Of a stretch of 64,000 nucleotides of DNA, positions 1 through 9,359 are shown piece after piece (within the stretch, counting starts at the first letter, position 1; each line of letters begins with the position of its first letter). The DNA comes from Pseudoips prasinana (lineage: Eukaryota > Arthropoda > Insecta > Lepidoptera > Nolidae), in NCBI GenBank assembly GCA_951640165.1, contig OX621240.1, positions 5,034,713-5,098,712 on the forward strand, given 5' to 3'. A program made the translations under genes and the position numbers. Below the pieces are notes generated by a model that saw only the letters and a list, made by a program, of their open reading frames with translations, made no database searches and was not told where the DNA came from.

Positions 1-165
1 CCATCTAAGTGCGGTTGCCAACTCGCATGGCAAGCGCGGTGAACGCAGCAAACGCCTCCAAATGGCAACTGGACATAGTTCTCATCCAAAGGATTCTAAA
101 TCCTTTGGATGAGAACTATGTCCAGCAGTGGACAATAATTGGCTGATCATGTGATTTGTAATGTA
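1..165 (+). mobile_element. Diverged RTE-derived short element (partial at window edge)
   Basis: The first 40 bases (ttgccaactcgcatggcaag and around) match the 5' UTR block (gatcgccaacccgtctgcca) of the RTE LINE at 59331-62499. Bases 120-155 match its 3' end (gtccagcagtggac, then ggctgat). The protein-coding body is absent, as in the short elements at 5834 and 31163. A palindrome has arisen inside it at 69-125. Confidence 0.6.
69..125. repeat. Perfect 27-bp palindrome with 3-base loop
   Basis: Arms 69-95 and 99-125 are exact reverse complements, with loop cta at 96-98. The right arm runs into the normal RTE 3' motif gtccagcagtgg, so the left arm looks like an inverted copy of the right, as expected from template switching rather than from a transposon TIR. 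Confidence 0.9.
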
Positions 166-221
166 ATACAAATAAATAAAATTGAAATGCCTGTTTGTTA
201 TGTCAAAACAAGAAATATCTA

Positions 222-551
222 CAACATGTAACGCAATTAACGCACTTCCTGAAAATAATTTGTTCAGAATCCTTTACTGAATCGATTTATATCATTTTTA
301 ATATAGGTAATTTTTTATTCAAAAATAATTAAAACTACGGAAATTATTGTCATATCAACCCTGTTGAGTCAATACCAATTGAAATGGACCGTAAGTCAAA
401 GTAATAAGACTTATAAATCGCAGTTTTATTTGTATTCATACAAATTCCATCATTCAATACAAAATAAAGAAAAATAAACTTTATTCCAAGAAACTAATTT
501 AGTAAATAACAATGCATATACATGTTGAATAAAATATTACGTTACATGTTG
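222..551. mobile_element. TA-flanked MITE, family CAACATGTAACG, copy 1
   Basis: The ends are CAACATGTAACG and its reverse complement CGTTACATGTTG, directly flanked by TA (220-221 and 552-553). It is about 330 bp with no coding capacity. A second copy lies at 16194-16587, and the interiors match over most of their length (both contain aaatggaccgtaagtcaaag or a near variant). TA duplication points to the Tc1/mariner superfamily. Confidence 0.75.
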
Positions 552-597
552 TATTGCAGCAGACAACATAATATTACGTAAACCGGAATAGTAATAT

Positions 598-715
598 AAT
601 GACAGTAAACGAGCTAAAAGAGGTGTGCAAAGATTGTGACAAATGGAAATCCTGTGTCTCTGCCAATCCCTCTGGGAAACGGGCGTGAGTCTATGTATGC
701 ATGTGTGAATTAAAT
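598..715 (+). pseudogene. LINE C-terminal tail fragment (WFGH-type family)
   Basis: The bases encode a worn version of the peptide 'NE.KE.CKD.DKWKS' followed by 'SA.PSGK', and match the longer copy on the minus strand at 8040-8335. Other fragments lie at 14850-14960 and 33180-33390. It is a 5'-truncated 3' end of a non-LTR retrotransposon and is not functional. Confidence 0.55.
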
Positions 716-952
716 GGAGATACTCACAACCACCAAGTCTGCTCTTTCTAACATGTAACACGCAGAAAAGGCTTGTCTACAAAACGAAGACCGGAGGAGC
801 ACCTGCGTGTGGCTCAGCTGGTAATCCGCTATTGACATTGTATTTGCCTCGTTGTGTTCCTACAAATTAAGCAACCAATAGAATTATTAGTATCGTAAGA
901 TTTTATATTATAACCAAGTCGAGATATCCTAGTGATTATGTAAATACATATG

Positions 953-1266
953 CAGGCTGGCCGAGGAGTTGAAGTTCAAACGCAAAATTTAGATACTTTA
1001 TGATGCGTAGTTTTCGAGATAGAATTTTATTAATGATTTTTTTCGTAAATTTCACCTAACATCAGTTTTCGAATTTTTTCTCGTCCTGTTAATTATTTCC
1101 GGTTCAGTTTTTTTTGTGATAACCAATTATCATAGTGTAACCTAACACCCTAAAAAGCATCGCTTAGCTAACCATTGCAGGACTGACTACACGGGGGTGA
1201 TTCCGATACTCCTCATCATAAAGTATCTAAATTTTGCGTTTAAACGTCAACTTCTCGACCAACCTG
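953..1266. mobile_element. MITE with long imperfect TIRs
   Basis: The left end (caggctggccgaggagttga) and the reverse complement of the right end (caggttggtcgagaagttga) match over about 50 bp. The match continues to an exact run, aaatttagatactttatgat, and its complement. The right flank is TA and the left is TG, consistent with a decayed TA target duplication. No coding capacity. Confidence 0.75.
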
Positions 1267-1399
1267 TATATATAGTAAATTTTGTTAAATGGAATGGTAA
1301 TCTTTGGATTTAGATCGAACTTAATTTAATCTGCACACAAAAATGATGACAAAATTAAAATAAATCTTAAGACTACCATTCAATGAGGCGTTTATAGAT

Positions 1400-1640
1400 A
1401 GATGCTCTCACCGGCCCGTCAGTGATTGGCGAGGTTAAGCAATTAGGCTCACGGTCAGTCCATAGATGGGTGACCGCCAAAGAGGTTTAATTTCTGAGCG
1501 TCTTCGTGCTTCGGGGGGCATCAGGTTAATCTGGTACTCCCGGCTGTAGCCATTAGGCAACAGTCATTAAGCTATGTCAGAGGCCTACTGCGTAGCTTGA
1601 ACAGCTCTGACACTAGGGTATCCACTGCCCATACGATAAG
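1400..1640 (+). mobile_element. 5S rRNA-derived SINE, copy 1
   Basis: The block gaggttaagcaattaggctc followed by cggtcagtccatagatgggt and gaccgcc corresponds to the 5S rRNA core GTTAAGCAA...CGGT.AGTACTTAGATGGGTGACCG, which contains the internal Pol III promoter of 5S genes. A non-5S body follows, ending at atacgataagtaa. It is too diverged to be a 5S gene. Other copies: 29195-29400 (-), 33415-33625 (+), 37427-37625 (-), 63635-63815 (-). Confidence 0.75.
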
Positions 1641-1800
1641 TAACTAATCATTTGATTAACAACATTTATAATTTTTTTTGTGTATTTTGCTTGTTGATTC
1701 CTACACGTTGTTCAGTTTTAAAGTCCTTAAGCTAAGTTCTCTAATTAAATTACAACTTGTATATATTCATCAATGAGTATATTAACCTATGGCTATAGTA

Positions 1801-3088
1801 TTAGGTCTTTACCTATGAAATTGCCGTTCTGCAGTACTGGCCATTTCAAATCAAAATAATTTTTGTTTGGCTAAGAATTCTAATTTCAAATTAATTTTAT
1901 TTTAAAAACATGGATTCATTTTTCCAAAAGTAGTCATTTCTTTATTGATTAGTGTTACATTTTCATCGCATTTCAATCTTTTTCGTCATCATGGATACGT
2001 TAAAAATTCGAGTAATTATGGAATATGAGTACCGTCGTGGCAGCAACGCGGCACAAGCGGCACGCAACATCAACGACGTTTACGGAGCTAACACTACAAA
2101 CCAACGCACCACCTGTTATTGGTTTGCTCGCTTCCGTTCTGGAAATTTCGACCTGAAAAATGAACCTCGCGGTCGTCCGAAGACTTTGGTCGACAATGAC
2201 CAATTAAAGGCGGTTGTGGAAGCTGATGATACACAATCTACGGCTGAATTAGCAGCAGCTTTCGACGTTAGCGTCAAAACAATATTGGTCCATTTGCGTC
2301 AAATTGGCAAGGTAAAAAAGCTTGACAAATGGGTGCCCCACGAACTCAATGATCGCCAGCGCGAAGTACGCGTCGAGACGTGCCTTGCACTGCTCAACAG
2401 ACACACAAATGAAGGAATTTTGAACCGCATTGTTACCTGCGATGAAAAATGGATTCTGTTTGATAACCGCAAGCGCTCAGCAAGTTGGTTGGATCCTGGT
2501 TCAGCACCTAAACAATGCCCTAAACGAAAACTTACCCCTAGAAAAGTGATGGTCACTGTTTGGTGGTCTAGCGCCGGTGTGATTCATCACAGCTTCTTAC
2601 CAAACGGGGTGAGCATTACTGCAGATGTGTACTGTGAAGAACTGAGCACAATGATGGAGAAGCTGGCGCATCTCCAACCAGCATTGGTCAATCGCTCGTC
2701 TCCGCTGCTCCTGCACGACATCGCGCGACCTCATACTGCACAGCAGACGGTCTCCAAGTTGCAAGAACTGGGGTTGGAAGCTCTCCGTCATCCGCCCTAC
2801 TCACCAGACCTTGCGCCTACAGACTACTACTTTTTCCAGAATTTGGATAACTTCTTGGCGGGAAAAAAATTCAATACCCGAGAGGCAGTACAAAATGCCT
2901 TTGAAGAATTTGTTGCCTCCCGTCCAGCTGATTTCTTTAAGAAGGGCATCAATAAACTGCCACTGCGATGGCAAAGATGCATTGATTGCATGGGTGATTA
3001 CTTCGATTAATACAAATAAAAAAATTCATGAAAAAAATTCGTTTAAATTTTTTCATACAAAACGGCAATTTCATAGGTAAAGACCTAT
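1801..3088 (+). mobile_element. Complete mariner element
   Basis: Terminal inverted repeats 1802-1828 and 3061-3087 are perfect over 27 bp (taggtctttacctatgaaat and on). The element is flanked by TA at 1799-1800 and 3089-3090, the classic mariner target duplication, and its length of 1288 bp is typical. Perfect TIRs and an uninterrupted transposase suggest recent arrival. On the right it abuts a tRNA-SINE 3' part (3091-3180). Confidence 0.93.
1991..3010 (+). CDS. Mariner transposase, intact
   Basis: This encodes a DDE/D transposase that cuts and pastes the surrounding element. From the ATG at 1991 it is 339 residues, close to the usual 340-350. An in-frame ATG at 1952 would add 13 residues with no family match, so I prefer 1991. 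Visible motifs are an N-terminal helix-turn-helix region, WVPHEL (about 114-119), TCDEKW with the first catalytic Asp (D151), LLHDIARPH (D243) and YSPDLAPTDYYFF (D278). The spacing D243-D278 gives D,D34D, diagnostic of mariner. The closest resemblance is to the cecropia/Hsmar1-like group. One oddity: most mariners have HDNARPH, but here Asn is Ile (HDIARPH) next to the second catalytic Asp, which may lower activity. There are no stops or frameshifts. Confidence 0.93.
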   Translation: MDTLKIRVIMEYEYRRGSNAAQAARNINDVYGANTTNQRTTCYWFARFRSGNFDLKNEPRGRPKTLVDNDQLKAVVEADDTQSTAELAAAFDVSVKTILVHLRQIGKVKKLDKWVPHELNDRQREVRVETCLALLNRHTNEGILNRIVTCDEKWILFDNRKRSASWLDPGSAPKQCPKRKLTPRKVMVTVWWSSAGVIHHSFLPNGVSITADVYCEELSTMMEKLAHLQPALVNRSSPLLLHDIARPHTAQQTVSKLQELGLEALRHPPYSPDLAPTDYYFFQNLDNFLAGKKFNTREAVQNAFEEFVASRPADFFKKGINKLPLRWQRCIDCMGDYFD

Positions 3089-3090
3089 TA

Positions 3091-3180
3091 TTATTTGTGT
3101 CCGTCTATTATATGTTTGTAAAGTACCCCGCGACACAGGGAAAAGAATCCCTAGTGCGGGCGTTGTCTTAAAAAGATAAT
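3091..3180 (+). mobile_element. 3' part of a tRNA-derived SINE
   Basis: It matches 7818-7905 (tttgtaaagtaccccgcgac and gtgcgggcgttgtctt). No head with A and B boxes is visible. The mariner immediately upstream may have landed in or beside this SINE. Confidence 0.6.
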
Positions 3181-3599
3181 ATATACTCTTGTTTCACCAA
3201 AAAAAACAATAATAATATTAATATTACCATGAAATTTTATGAATAAAACTAAGCAGACAAAAATTATTTCATTTCTTGATGTGTCCCGCTGTTTCACCCG
3301 TTCTATACATAAGTATATATGAACAATGTACAAAGTTACTTCAAAATTCATTCCGTAGTTTTAGCGTGAAAGAGTAACAAAGATCCATACTCGGAAACTT
3401 TCGCATTTATAATATTAGAAGTGTCGTGTGAAGTAATAATATTTAAGTGGCCATATCCAATTGTAACAACATCATTATTATAATCCGACACGAGTTTTAT
3501 TACACCACATTAGGTAATAGAAATGTGGCTTTCTTTAATTAATTTGCAATATTGCTGCTTCACAACTCACGTTCCCAAAGTAATTATACTACATTAGTA
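3181..3599. other. AT-rich DNA without recognisable gene
   Basis: I see no coding region, TIR or repeat match in this stretch. A short piece, gcgtgaaagagtaacaaaga, recalls Helitron-like elements. Confidence 0.4.
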
Positions 3600-3718
3600 T
3601 TATGCTGTAGTATTAGTTATAACTGCATTAGTACAAACATGTTCTGACTATTTACAAGCGCTTTTTTATAGTCTACGTGAATAAAAAGCTTTATTTTTTT
3701 ATTTTATTTATATTATGT
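3600..3718 (+). mobile_element. Family R 3' end fragment
   Basis: It contains acatgttctgactatttaca then agcgctttttta and a T-rich tail (tttttttattttattta). This is the conserved 3' end also seen at 9840, 13138, 23580, 24448, 24775 and 28381. Confidence 0.7.
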
Positions 3719-3782
3719 TCAAGACGCATACGGCGATATCCTTTACATTTTTGAGGCTCACATTTCTATTTCTCCGTTTCAG

Positions 3783-3890
3783 TCATCTTTATGAATAGCA
3801 TAATTTTAAGTGCGGGTGGGAATCGAACCCTCGAGGTGTTCGGCCCCATGTGCGTTTACCGCTCCACCACCGCACCGTGGTTCTCAGAGT
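3783..3890 (-). mobile_element. tRNA-like SINE head
   Basis: On the minus strand: gtgcggtggtggagcggtaa (A-box-like), then gggttcgattcccacccgca (B-box GGTTCGATTCC). No complete cloverleaf is credible. A sister copy lies on the plus strand at 6536-6620. Confidence 0.65.
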
Positions 3891-4017
3891 TGAAGTTATG
3901 CAATCTATTCAATATTTCTTAACGCTATATGGCTTGAGCCCTCGCTCACCTTATTGTCCGGTGAAGCAGTTAAAGTCTCTTAGGCTAACTGACTGTAAAC
4001 GACATGTAAAAAACTGG

Positions 4018-4060
4018 GCAAGTGCGAGTCGGACTCACCCATGAAGGGTTCCGTAGCAGC
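4018..4060 (+). repeat. Dispersed repeat block
   Basis: The block caagtgcgagtcggactcac followed by gaagggttccgta is a very common interspersed motif in insect, especially lepidopteran, genomes. A short related piece occurs at 7378-7405. I cannot assign it to a class. Confidence 0.4.
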
Positions 4061-4860
4061 AAGTATTCCAGTTGATTAAATGAAAGGTAAAATGCGGTAT
4101 ATGACGTATTAAAAAAACTACTTACTAGATTTAGTTCAAACCAATATTCGATGGAAGTTTGCTTGGTAATGAACATTTTATCTTTTAGTTTTATCATTCT
4201 CTTATTTTGTAAGTTACAAGGGGGGGGAGGGGCACACTCATTTTACCACTTTGGAAGCGTCTATCGCGCAAACTATTCATTTTAGAAAAAATGATATTAA
4301 AAACCAAAAATGATATTAAAAATATCATTTTTGAAGACCTATCCATAGATATCCCACATGTACCTATGGGTAAGGTGAAAATGTGTATGTTTGTGTAAAA
4401 ATCTTAATGCGGTTCATACTTTTTGGCACACATAGCTCTTTTTTTTGGTGTTTCTTATTACGTAGGTGGTAAGGGTGGTTTTCTATTGCAAGTTGACCTA
4501 CTGACGTCGCATAAATTGAACTTGAAATTAAAAAAGGCCTGTCAAACTTGATATCCCTGAAGTAGACCCTCGTGATCTGCTAATTATTTTTCTTCTCTTG
4601 AAGTTAATCCATATGACAGCAAGATATATGATTTTAGCTCAATTTGAAAACACATGGAAGTCACCTTGAGTTGTTATTAATGGTTTAATCTGTTCCGGTC
4701 CGTTTGCTAATGGTTTTCTAGTCTTAAACTTGTTATGAGTAGGTTGTGTGCAAAAAACGAATCGTTTTTATCCTTCGCCAAAATGGCTTGCTTTTGATTC
4801 TCTACACGTTCACACGTTTTCTACACATGTGTGAAATACAAATGAAATAAGATTTTTTTT
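4061..4860. other. No gene seen; AT-rich with a small hairpin
   Basis: A G-run (ggggggggagggg) lies near 4219. aaaaatgatatt occurs twice and then inverted (aatatcattttt) around 4288-4343, forming a small hairpin. I recognise no coding region. Confidence 0.4.
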
Positions 4861-5190
4861 CGTAATTAGTCCCTCCCTCTTACCCACCACTGCAACTCCT
4901 GTAAGCCAGGATCAACAGTGGCACACAATTAAATGAAACTGAGCGGTGCGGCTCTGGCATGTCTCGGGGAATCGCTTTAACTGCTTACCTCGGCAACAAC
5001 AACAGTGCAATTCCACCTTCTTTCTGCTAGATCCTCAGCTCTGATCCATCGGTTGAGGAAGTGGCGTGCAGACCTTGGCAACGGTTGTGTCTGCTCGTCA
5101 ACCCATATATAGTCTGCTGGGGGTTTTGGAAACCCTCCTTTAGTTATTGCAGAATGTGCTCTGAAGGCTGCGGGACCCTAGTTATAAAAT
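4861..5190. other. Unclassified moderately GC-rich stretch
   Basis: Richer in GC than its surroundings (aaactgagcggtgcggctct, tcggttgaggaagtggcgtg), with no open frame of note. Composition suggests an old retroposon fragment, but I cannot name it. Confidence 0.3.
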
Positions 5191-5294
5191 AAACTTATGC
5201 TATTATACTAATAGTACTCGTATTGTTTTCTATTTCTACAATAGTGCACATATAGTACACTTACTTTATTTAAGGATGTGTAATTAGTTCTTAA

Positions 5295-5474
5295 TCCTGC
5301 TAGTATTATAAACGTGAAAGTTTGTAAGTATGGATGGATGCATGTTACTCTTTCAAGTAAAAACGACGAATGGATTTTAATGAAACTTTACAATAATATA
5401 GCTTATAAATTATAATAACACATAGGCTATAATTTATAAAGTTTAACGCGGGTGAAACTGTGGGGCACAACTAG
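5295..5474 (+). mobile_element. Short Helitron-like element (Lep1-type MINE)
   Basis: It starts TCctgctagtattataaac and ends with a short hairpin region (cgcgggtgaaactgtg) and gggcacaaCTAGt. A 5' TC, a 3' CTAG and insertion next to T are Helitron traits. It is non-coding. Relatives: 6212, 26820, 39509, 62880. Confidence 0.75.
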
Positions 5475-5833
5475 TATAATATATTATAATAATATTAATT
5501 TTCCATGTATCTATGGAGCAGTTCACTACACGATTTGGCTCCAAAACTGTAAGTGTGGTGAACATTTGTTTAATAATAAATAAATAAATATGCATCGTGT
5601 AAAGATATCAGTAAGTAATGAAATATGCAACACCGAGGGAAATACCCATTCGTGGTTGATCTATGGTACCCACTTTCTGATGACCCCTTTAAAGCTTACT
5701 TAAGAAACAAAAATAAAGCGGGGCGGTCTTTGGGGACTATTTAAAAGTTTAAACAATTTTTTTCACTTCTAATCTAAGCAATCTACAATATAATAGTTGA
5801 CACTTCGTATTTAAATATACTCTTTGTATATAT
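5475..5833. other. No gene seen
   Basis: AT-rich DNA. I find no repeat pair or coding region beyond a short taaataaataaata tract near 5576. Confidence 0.35.
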
Positions 5834-6075
5834 ATCATCATGTCAGCCAAAGTACGTCCACGGCTGGACAAAAGCCTCCCCAAAAAATGGGGCGATATGC
5901 CATAATCGCCACGCTTGCCAGACGTGTTGGCGATAGCAGTTAGATGGTCCTAGTTCACAGAAAAACGCTGCTGTCCGTTCTCTGGTAGGTATTCCCTCGG
6001 TCGATTTCTATCTACGCCCCCCACGGGATGAGATGGGGTGATGATATTCTATGCCGTCATCACACGCACGAAGGT
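5834..6075 (-). mobile_element. RTE-derived short element (5' UTR joined to 3' end)
   Basis: Read on the minus strand, the RTE 5' UTR (gagaacggacagcagcgttt, then cgtggcgattatggcat) passes straight into the RTE 3' end (ggggaggcttttgtccagcc...tacttggctgacatgatga). The whole EN-RT body is missing. It has the same architecture as 31163-31390. Confidence 0.75.
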
Positions 6076-6211
6076 ATATCTATGTACATATATACACAGT
6101 ATATGTACATACATATAGTGCAAATGAAGCGTTCGGTGACAATGACGCGTGATCGCACTTTCTTCCACTTGTGTACGTTGTCGAAGATGTTCTGTCTAAA
6201 AATCCATCATA

Positions 6212-6388
6212 TAACACTAATATTATAAAGGCGAAAGTTTGTGAGTGTGTATGTTTGTTACTTATTCACGTATAAACGGCTGGAGCGATTTTAATAAAAT
6301 TTGGTATGAAGTTAGCTGACACCTTGGATTCACACATAGGCTATAATTTATAAAGTTAAACGCGGGTAAAACCACGGGGGATAGCTAG
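6212..6388 (+). mobile_element. Short Helitron-like element (Lep1-type)
   Basis: Core aaacggctggagcgatttta, agttagctgacacc and an end cgcgggtaaaaccacggggg + atagCTAGt. The 5' end is worn. Confidence 0.75.
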
Positions 6389-6535
6389 TTTACACATAAA
6401 ACCTCAAATTTGCATCAGTTTTTGCAAATGAAACAATGCGTCTTTGGCGCCCAAACTCCATGGAATACCCATATTCTTGAAGATTGCCATGCCAATAATT
6501 ATGTAAGTAATGGATTGTATAAATTCGAAGTGCCA

Positions 6536-6620
6536 GTACCACGGTGCTGTGGCGGAGCGGTTAACGCACATGGGGCCGGACACCTCTTGGTCGTGGTTTC
6601 AATTCCCACCCACACTTAAA
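6536..6620 (+). mobile_element. tRNA-like SINE head
   Basis: A-box-like ctgtggcggagcggttaacg and B-box-like gtggtttcaattcccaccca. It matches the minus-strand copy at 3783-3890. Confidence 0.6.
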
Positions 6621-7085
6621 CTGAAACATTGTTTCAGTATAGCATATTTAAAATGCTAAAAATATTAAATGAAATCATAGTTAATAATAAAAAACTATGA
6701 TTTATAAGTATTAGTAAAATTGAGTAAAATGCCTTACCATTCCCCAAAACTCAGGCTGCAGCTCATTGTCCCGAAATTCTCTGAATGGACACTCTGCGGG
6801 ATCCACTTCAATAATAAGTTTTATGCTACTCTTTGCACTTTTTATGCGACCACCATCATCCTTTTTTTTCGACATTTGCGAACCTATTTATTAATCTGTA
6901 TTAAAAACGTGGAAATTGTTGTGACTGCAATAACCACAAAACCATTACGTTATTCATTTACGTCAAATTGACGGTTTGCTATGATTGCCATGACAATATT
7001 TTAATATTTATATAAAATTTTTTATCTAAAATAAGGTTTGAGTAGTTTTGGCTTATTTATTTGTATGTTACAAAATTGCCTTCCA
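6621..7085. other. No gene seen
   Basis: AT-rich. The longest open frames carry no recognisable domain. Confidence 0.4.
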
Positions 7086-7107
7086 AATTAGTTGTAGTAG
7101 GAGAGCT

Positions 7108-7361
7108 GGCACGCATTTTTGGGTAGGTATTTGAGGCAAGCTGAAAACTTGTCCTATAACTCTTCAGACACACCCAACACGGAACTGCAGTCCTGGCAGG
7201 CGGGTAGCGGGTCTAAACCAACATCTAAAAATTCAAAAAGAGAGGGTTGGTTTAGACCCGCTACCCGCCAGCCAGGTCTGCAGTTCCGTGTTAGGGTGTG
7301 TCTGAAGAGCTATAGGACAAGTTTTCAGCTTGCCTCAAATACCTACCCAAAAATGCGTGCC
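7108..7361. mobile_element. Foldback element with about 115-bp arms
   Basis: Arms 7108-7222 and 7246-7361 are nearly perfect reverse complements (outer end ggcacgcatttttgggtagg, inner end gggtctaaaccaac). The loop is about 23 bp. There is no coding capacity and the target duplication is unclear. Confidence 0.85.
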
Positions 7362-7569
7362 TACTATAATAATAACAGGCCAAGTGTAAGTCGGATGCGC
7401 ACATAAAGTTACCATCGTACAAGATTGTTAGTTATCGACTAAAAAAACATTTTTTTCATTAGTTGTTGTTATAACTGCAATATCTTGGGATGACTAACAC
7501 ACTGCTATTCCCAAACTAGACAGAGCTTGTAGTATGGCAACCAGATCACTGATAAATACTATACTTATA

Positions 7570-7905
7570 TATTTGACTGCACGTGTGGCGCAGCGGCTAA
7601 AGGTGAGTATAGACTACAAAATTTTACGACGTTTAGTTCGTAAAAGGATGATACACTAAAACATATCATAGAGAAGCTCGTTATTCTGTTACAAGTAAAT
7701 GTTGTAGTCTATACTCACCTTAAGACAGTCGCCTCGCCGCCTCGTGTTGCGGGTTTGAGTCCCGCGCTGGACAACTATCTATTTGTGTGACCTATAAATA
7801 GTTGTTTTGAGTCTCGATGTTATTTGTGTCCATCTATTATAAGTTTGTAAAGTACCCCGCGACCTAGGGATTAGATTCCCGTTGCGGGCGGTGTCTTTTA
7901 AAAAA
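7570..7905 (+). mobile_element. tRNA-derived SINE interrupted by a MITE
   Basis: The head tgcacgtgtggcgcagcggc carries the A box, and after the MITE (7601-7720) the sequence resumes at taagacagtcgcc. B box gggtttgagtcccgc lies near 7750. The body ends in ccccgcgacctagggattag and gttgcgggcggtgtc. The uninterrupted relative at 25918-26045 confirms the join. Confidence 0.75.
7601..7720. mobile_element. 120-bp MITE, TAA target duplication (PIF/Harbinger-like)
   Basis: TIRs AGGTGAGTATAGACTACAA (7601-7619) and its exact complement (7702-7720), flanked by TAA at 7598-7600 and 7721-7723. Removing the element and one TAA restores the SINE head. A 3-bp TAA duplication fits PIF/Harbinger. Confidence 0.85.
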
Positions 7906-8039
7906 GAATTAAGAAGAAAATAATTTATCACACAGAAAAAATAATTATGCTCATCACACAAAGATTTGGGGATCAAACCCATGAGCACTCGCTTAGCAGT
8001 CAAAGTCAGTAACCACACCACAGTTAAGAGGTTCATTTT

Positions 8040-8335
8040 TTACTTAATTTTTACATACATAGACTCACGCCTGTTTCCCAGAGGGGTAGGCAGAGACAAC
8101 TTACTTCCATTTGTCACGATCCTTGCATATCTCTTTCGCTTCGTTTACTGACATAATATTCTTCATACATGCTCGCCGTTTTAGGGTACTTCTGACCTGA
8201 CCTTTCTTAAGTACGTCTCCGATTTAATCAGAGAATGTTCTACGAGGTCTTCCCCTTCCGTTTGTACCATTCACACAGGCCTGGTATACTTCTTTTGTCA
8301 ATCTTCTTTCATTCATCCTTTCTAAATGGCCAAAC
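8040..8335 (-). pseudogene. LINE C-terminal tail (WFGH-type)
   Basis: Minus-strand translation gives WFGHLERM, then RRLTKEVYQACVNGTNGRG, a stop, GDVLKKGQV, and further on NEAKEICKDRDKWK followed by a stop. This pattern is the extreme C-terminus of a non-LTR retrotransposon reverse-transcriptase ORF. In-frame stops make it a relic. The 3' end (gtgagtctatgtatg) is shared with 598-715, 14850-14960 and 33180-33390. Confidence 0.65.
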
Positions 8336-8380
8336 CATACTTAATTTTTAACTGAATTAAAAAAGGAGTATGGTTCTCAA

Positions 8381-8421
8381 ATACACGAAATAAAAATAAG
8401 AATTATTTTTATTTCGTGTAT
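8381..8421. repeat. 18-bp perfect hairpin
   Basis: Arms atacacgaaataaaaata (8381-8398) and its exact complement (8404-8421), with a 5-base loop. Confidence 0.85.
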
Positions 8422-8645
8422 GTAAGTACACCTATTGCTCCGGCATTTGCGAAACTTAAACTTAAAACGAGTTATTAATTGTGCAGAAAAAGCGGTGGTT
8501 CCACAACACACTTATTGACTGACGCAAAATCATTTTTAAATTTGCTCTAATAAATATGTATTTAACTTTGTTCCAGCGCCTACTAATTTGTTTGCCGCAT
8601 TACACACTCAGCCGTCTATAGCTTAACAGAGGAGAAGAACAGGTA

Positions 8646-8855
8646 CAGTCAGCTCCAAAAGTCGATGAACAGAATGTATATTTAACAGTACAGTTACGGC
8701 GTCAAATCAGGGTAATCTAATGATAATATTTAATGGATAAAAAGTCTGTACAGACGCCAGCACATCCATTAAATATATTATTAGATTACCCTGATTTGAC
8801 GCCGTAACTGTACTGTTAAATATACATTCTGTTCATCAACTTTTGGAGCTGACTG
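8646..8855. mobile_element. TA-flanked foldback MITE (CAGTCAGCTCC family)
   Basis: Arms of about 95 bp starting CAGTCAGCTCCAAAAGT match with two or three differences. TA lies on both sides (8644-8645, 8856-8857). The loop contains tacagacgccagcacat, the terminal sequence of a different MITE family (see 24888). Confidence 0.88.
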
Positions 8856-9196
8856 TACCTAAATTAATGACAACCATTACCATGATCCTACTAATATTAT
8901 AAATGTGAACGTTATGAAGTACATACAATACACTTGCAGAAGAATTGTGAATAGTGAAAATATTTTTGAAGTGAAAACTACTTTTAGGCGCATTTTTGTT
9001 TGAACATAAATGATGGAAGTTGCGTCATAGTCACGTCACGCTTCCTATGAAGTCAAAGTAACTTTTTTCCCTAAAAATTTTACATTTATGTGGAATCGTC
9101 ATATTTTTTTTACCCTACCGTGCAGTGCATGACGTGGCAGCTACTGAGAAACACTGCCAGAAAATTCAGTGGGAATCCTTTTTTAAAATAAAATAT
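8856..9196. other. Fragment of a Helitron-like 5' end; otherwise no gene
   Basis: At 8886 TCctactaatattataaatg matches the start of Lep1-type Helitron-like elements but breaks off by about 8930. I see nothing else recognisable to 9196. Confidence 0.45.
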
Positions 9197-9335
9197 CATC
9201 ATCATCATCATATCAGCCGAAAGACGTCCACTGCTGGACAAAGGCCTCCCCCAAAGATCTCCACAATTGCCGGTCTTGCGCTATCCGCATCCAGCGATTT
9301 CCAGCGACCCGCACAAGATCATCGGTCCAATAAAA
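9197..9335 (-). pseudogene. RTE 3' terminal fragment
   Basis: From (atc)n and tcagccgaaagacgtccact to acccgcacaagatc it parallels 59337-59450, the C-terminus and 3' end of the RTE ORF (peptide ...AQDRQLWRSLGEAFVQQW). It is 5' truncated. Confidence 0.85.
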
Positions 9336-9359
9336 TATACTTAAGATTAATTACAATCA

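Noticed and set aside
1420..1490. Possible 5S rRNA genes
   Set aside because: Only the middle to 3' part of 5S is recognisable, it is diverged, and it is fused to a common non-5S body in five dispersed copies.
7750..8151. Small frames overlapping 7779-8036 and 7966-8151
   Set aside because: They run through SINE and LINE-tail sequence without matching motifs.
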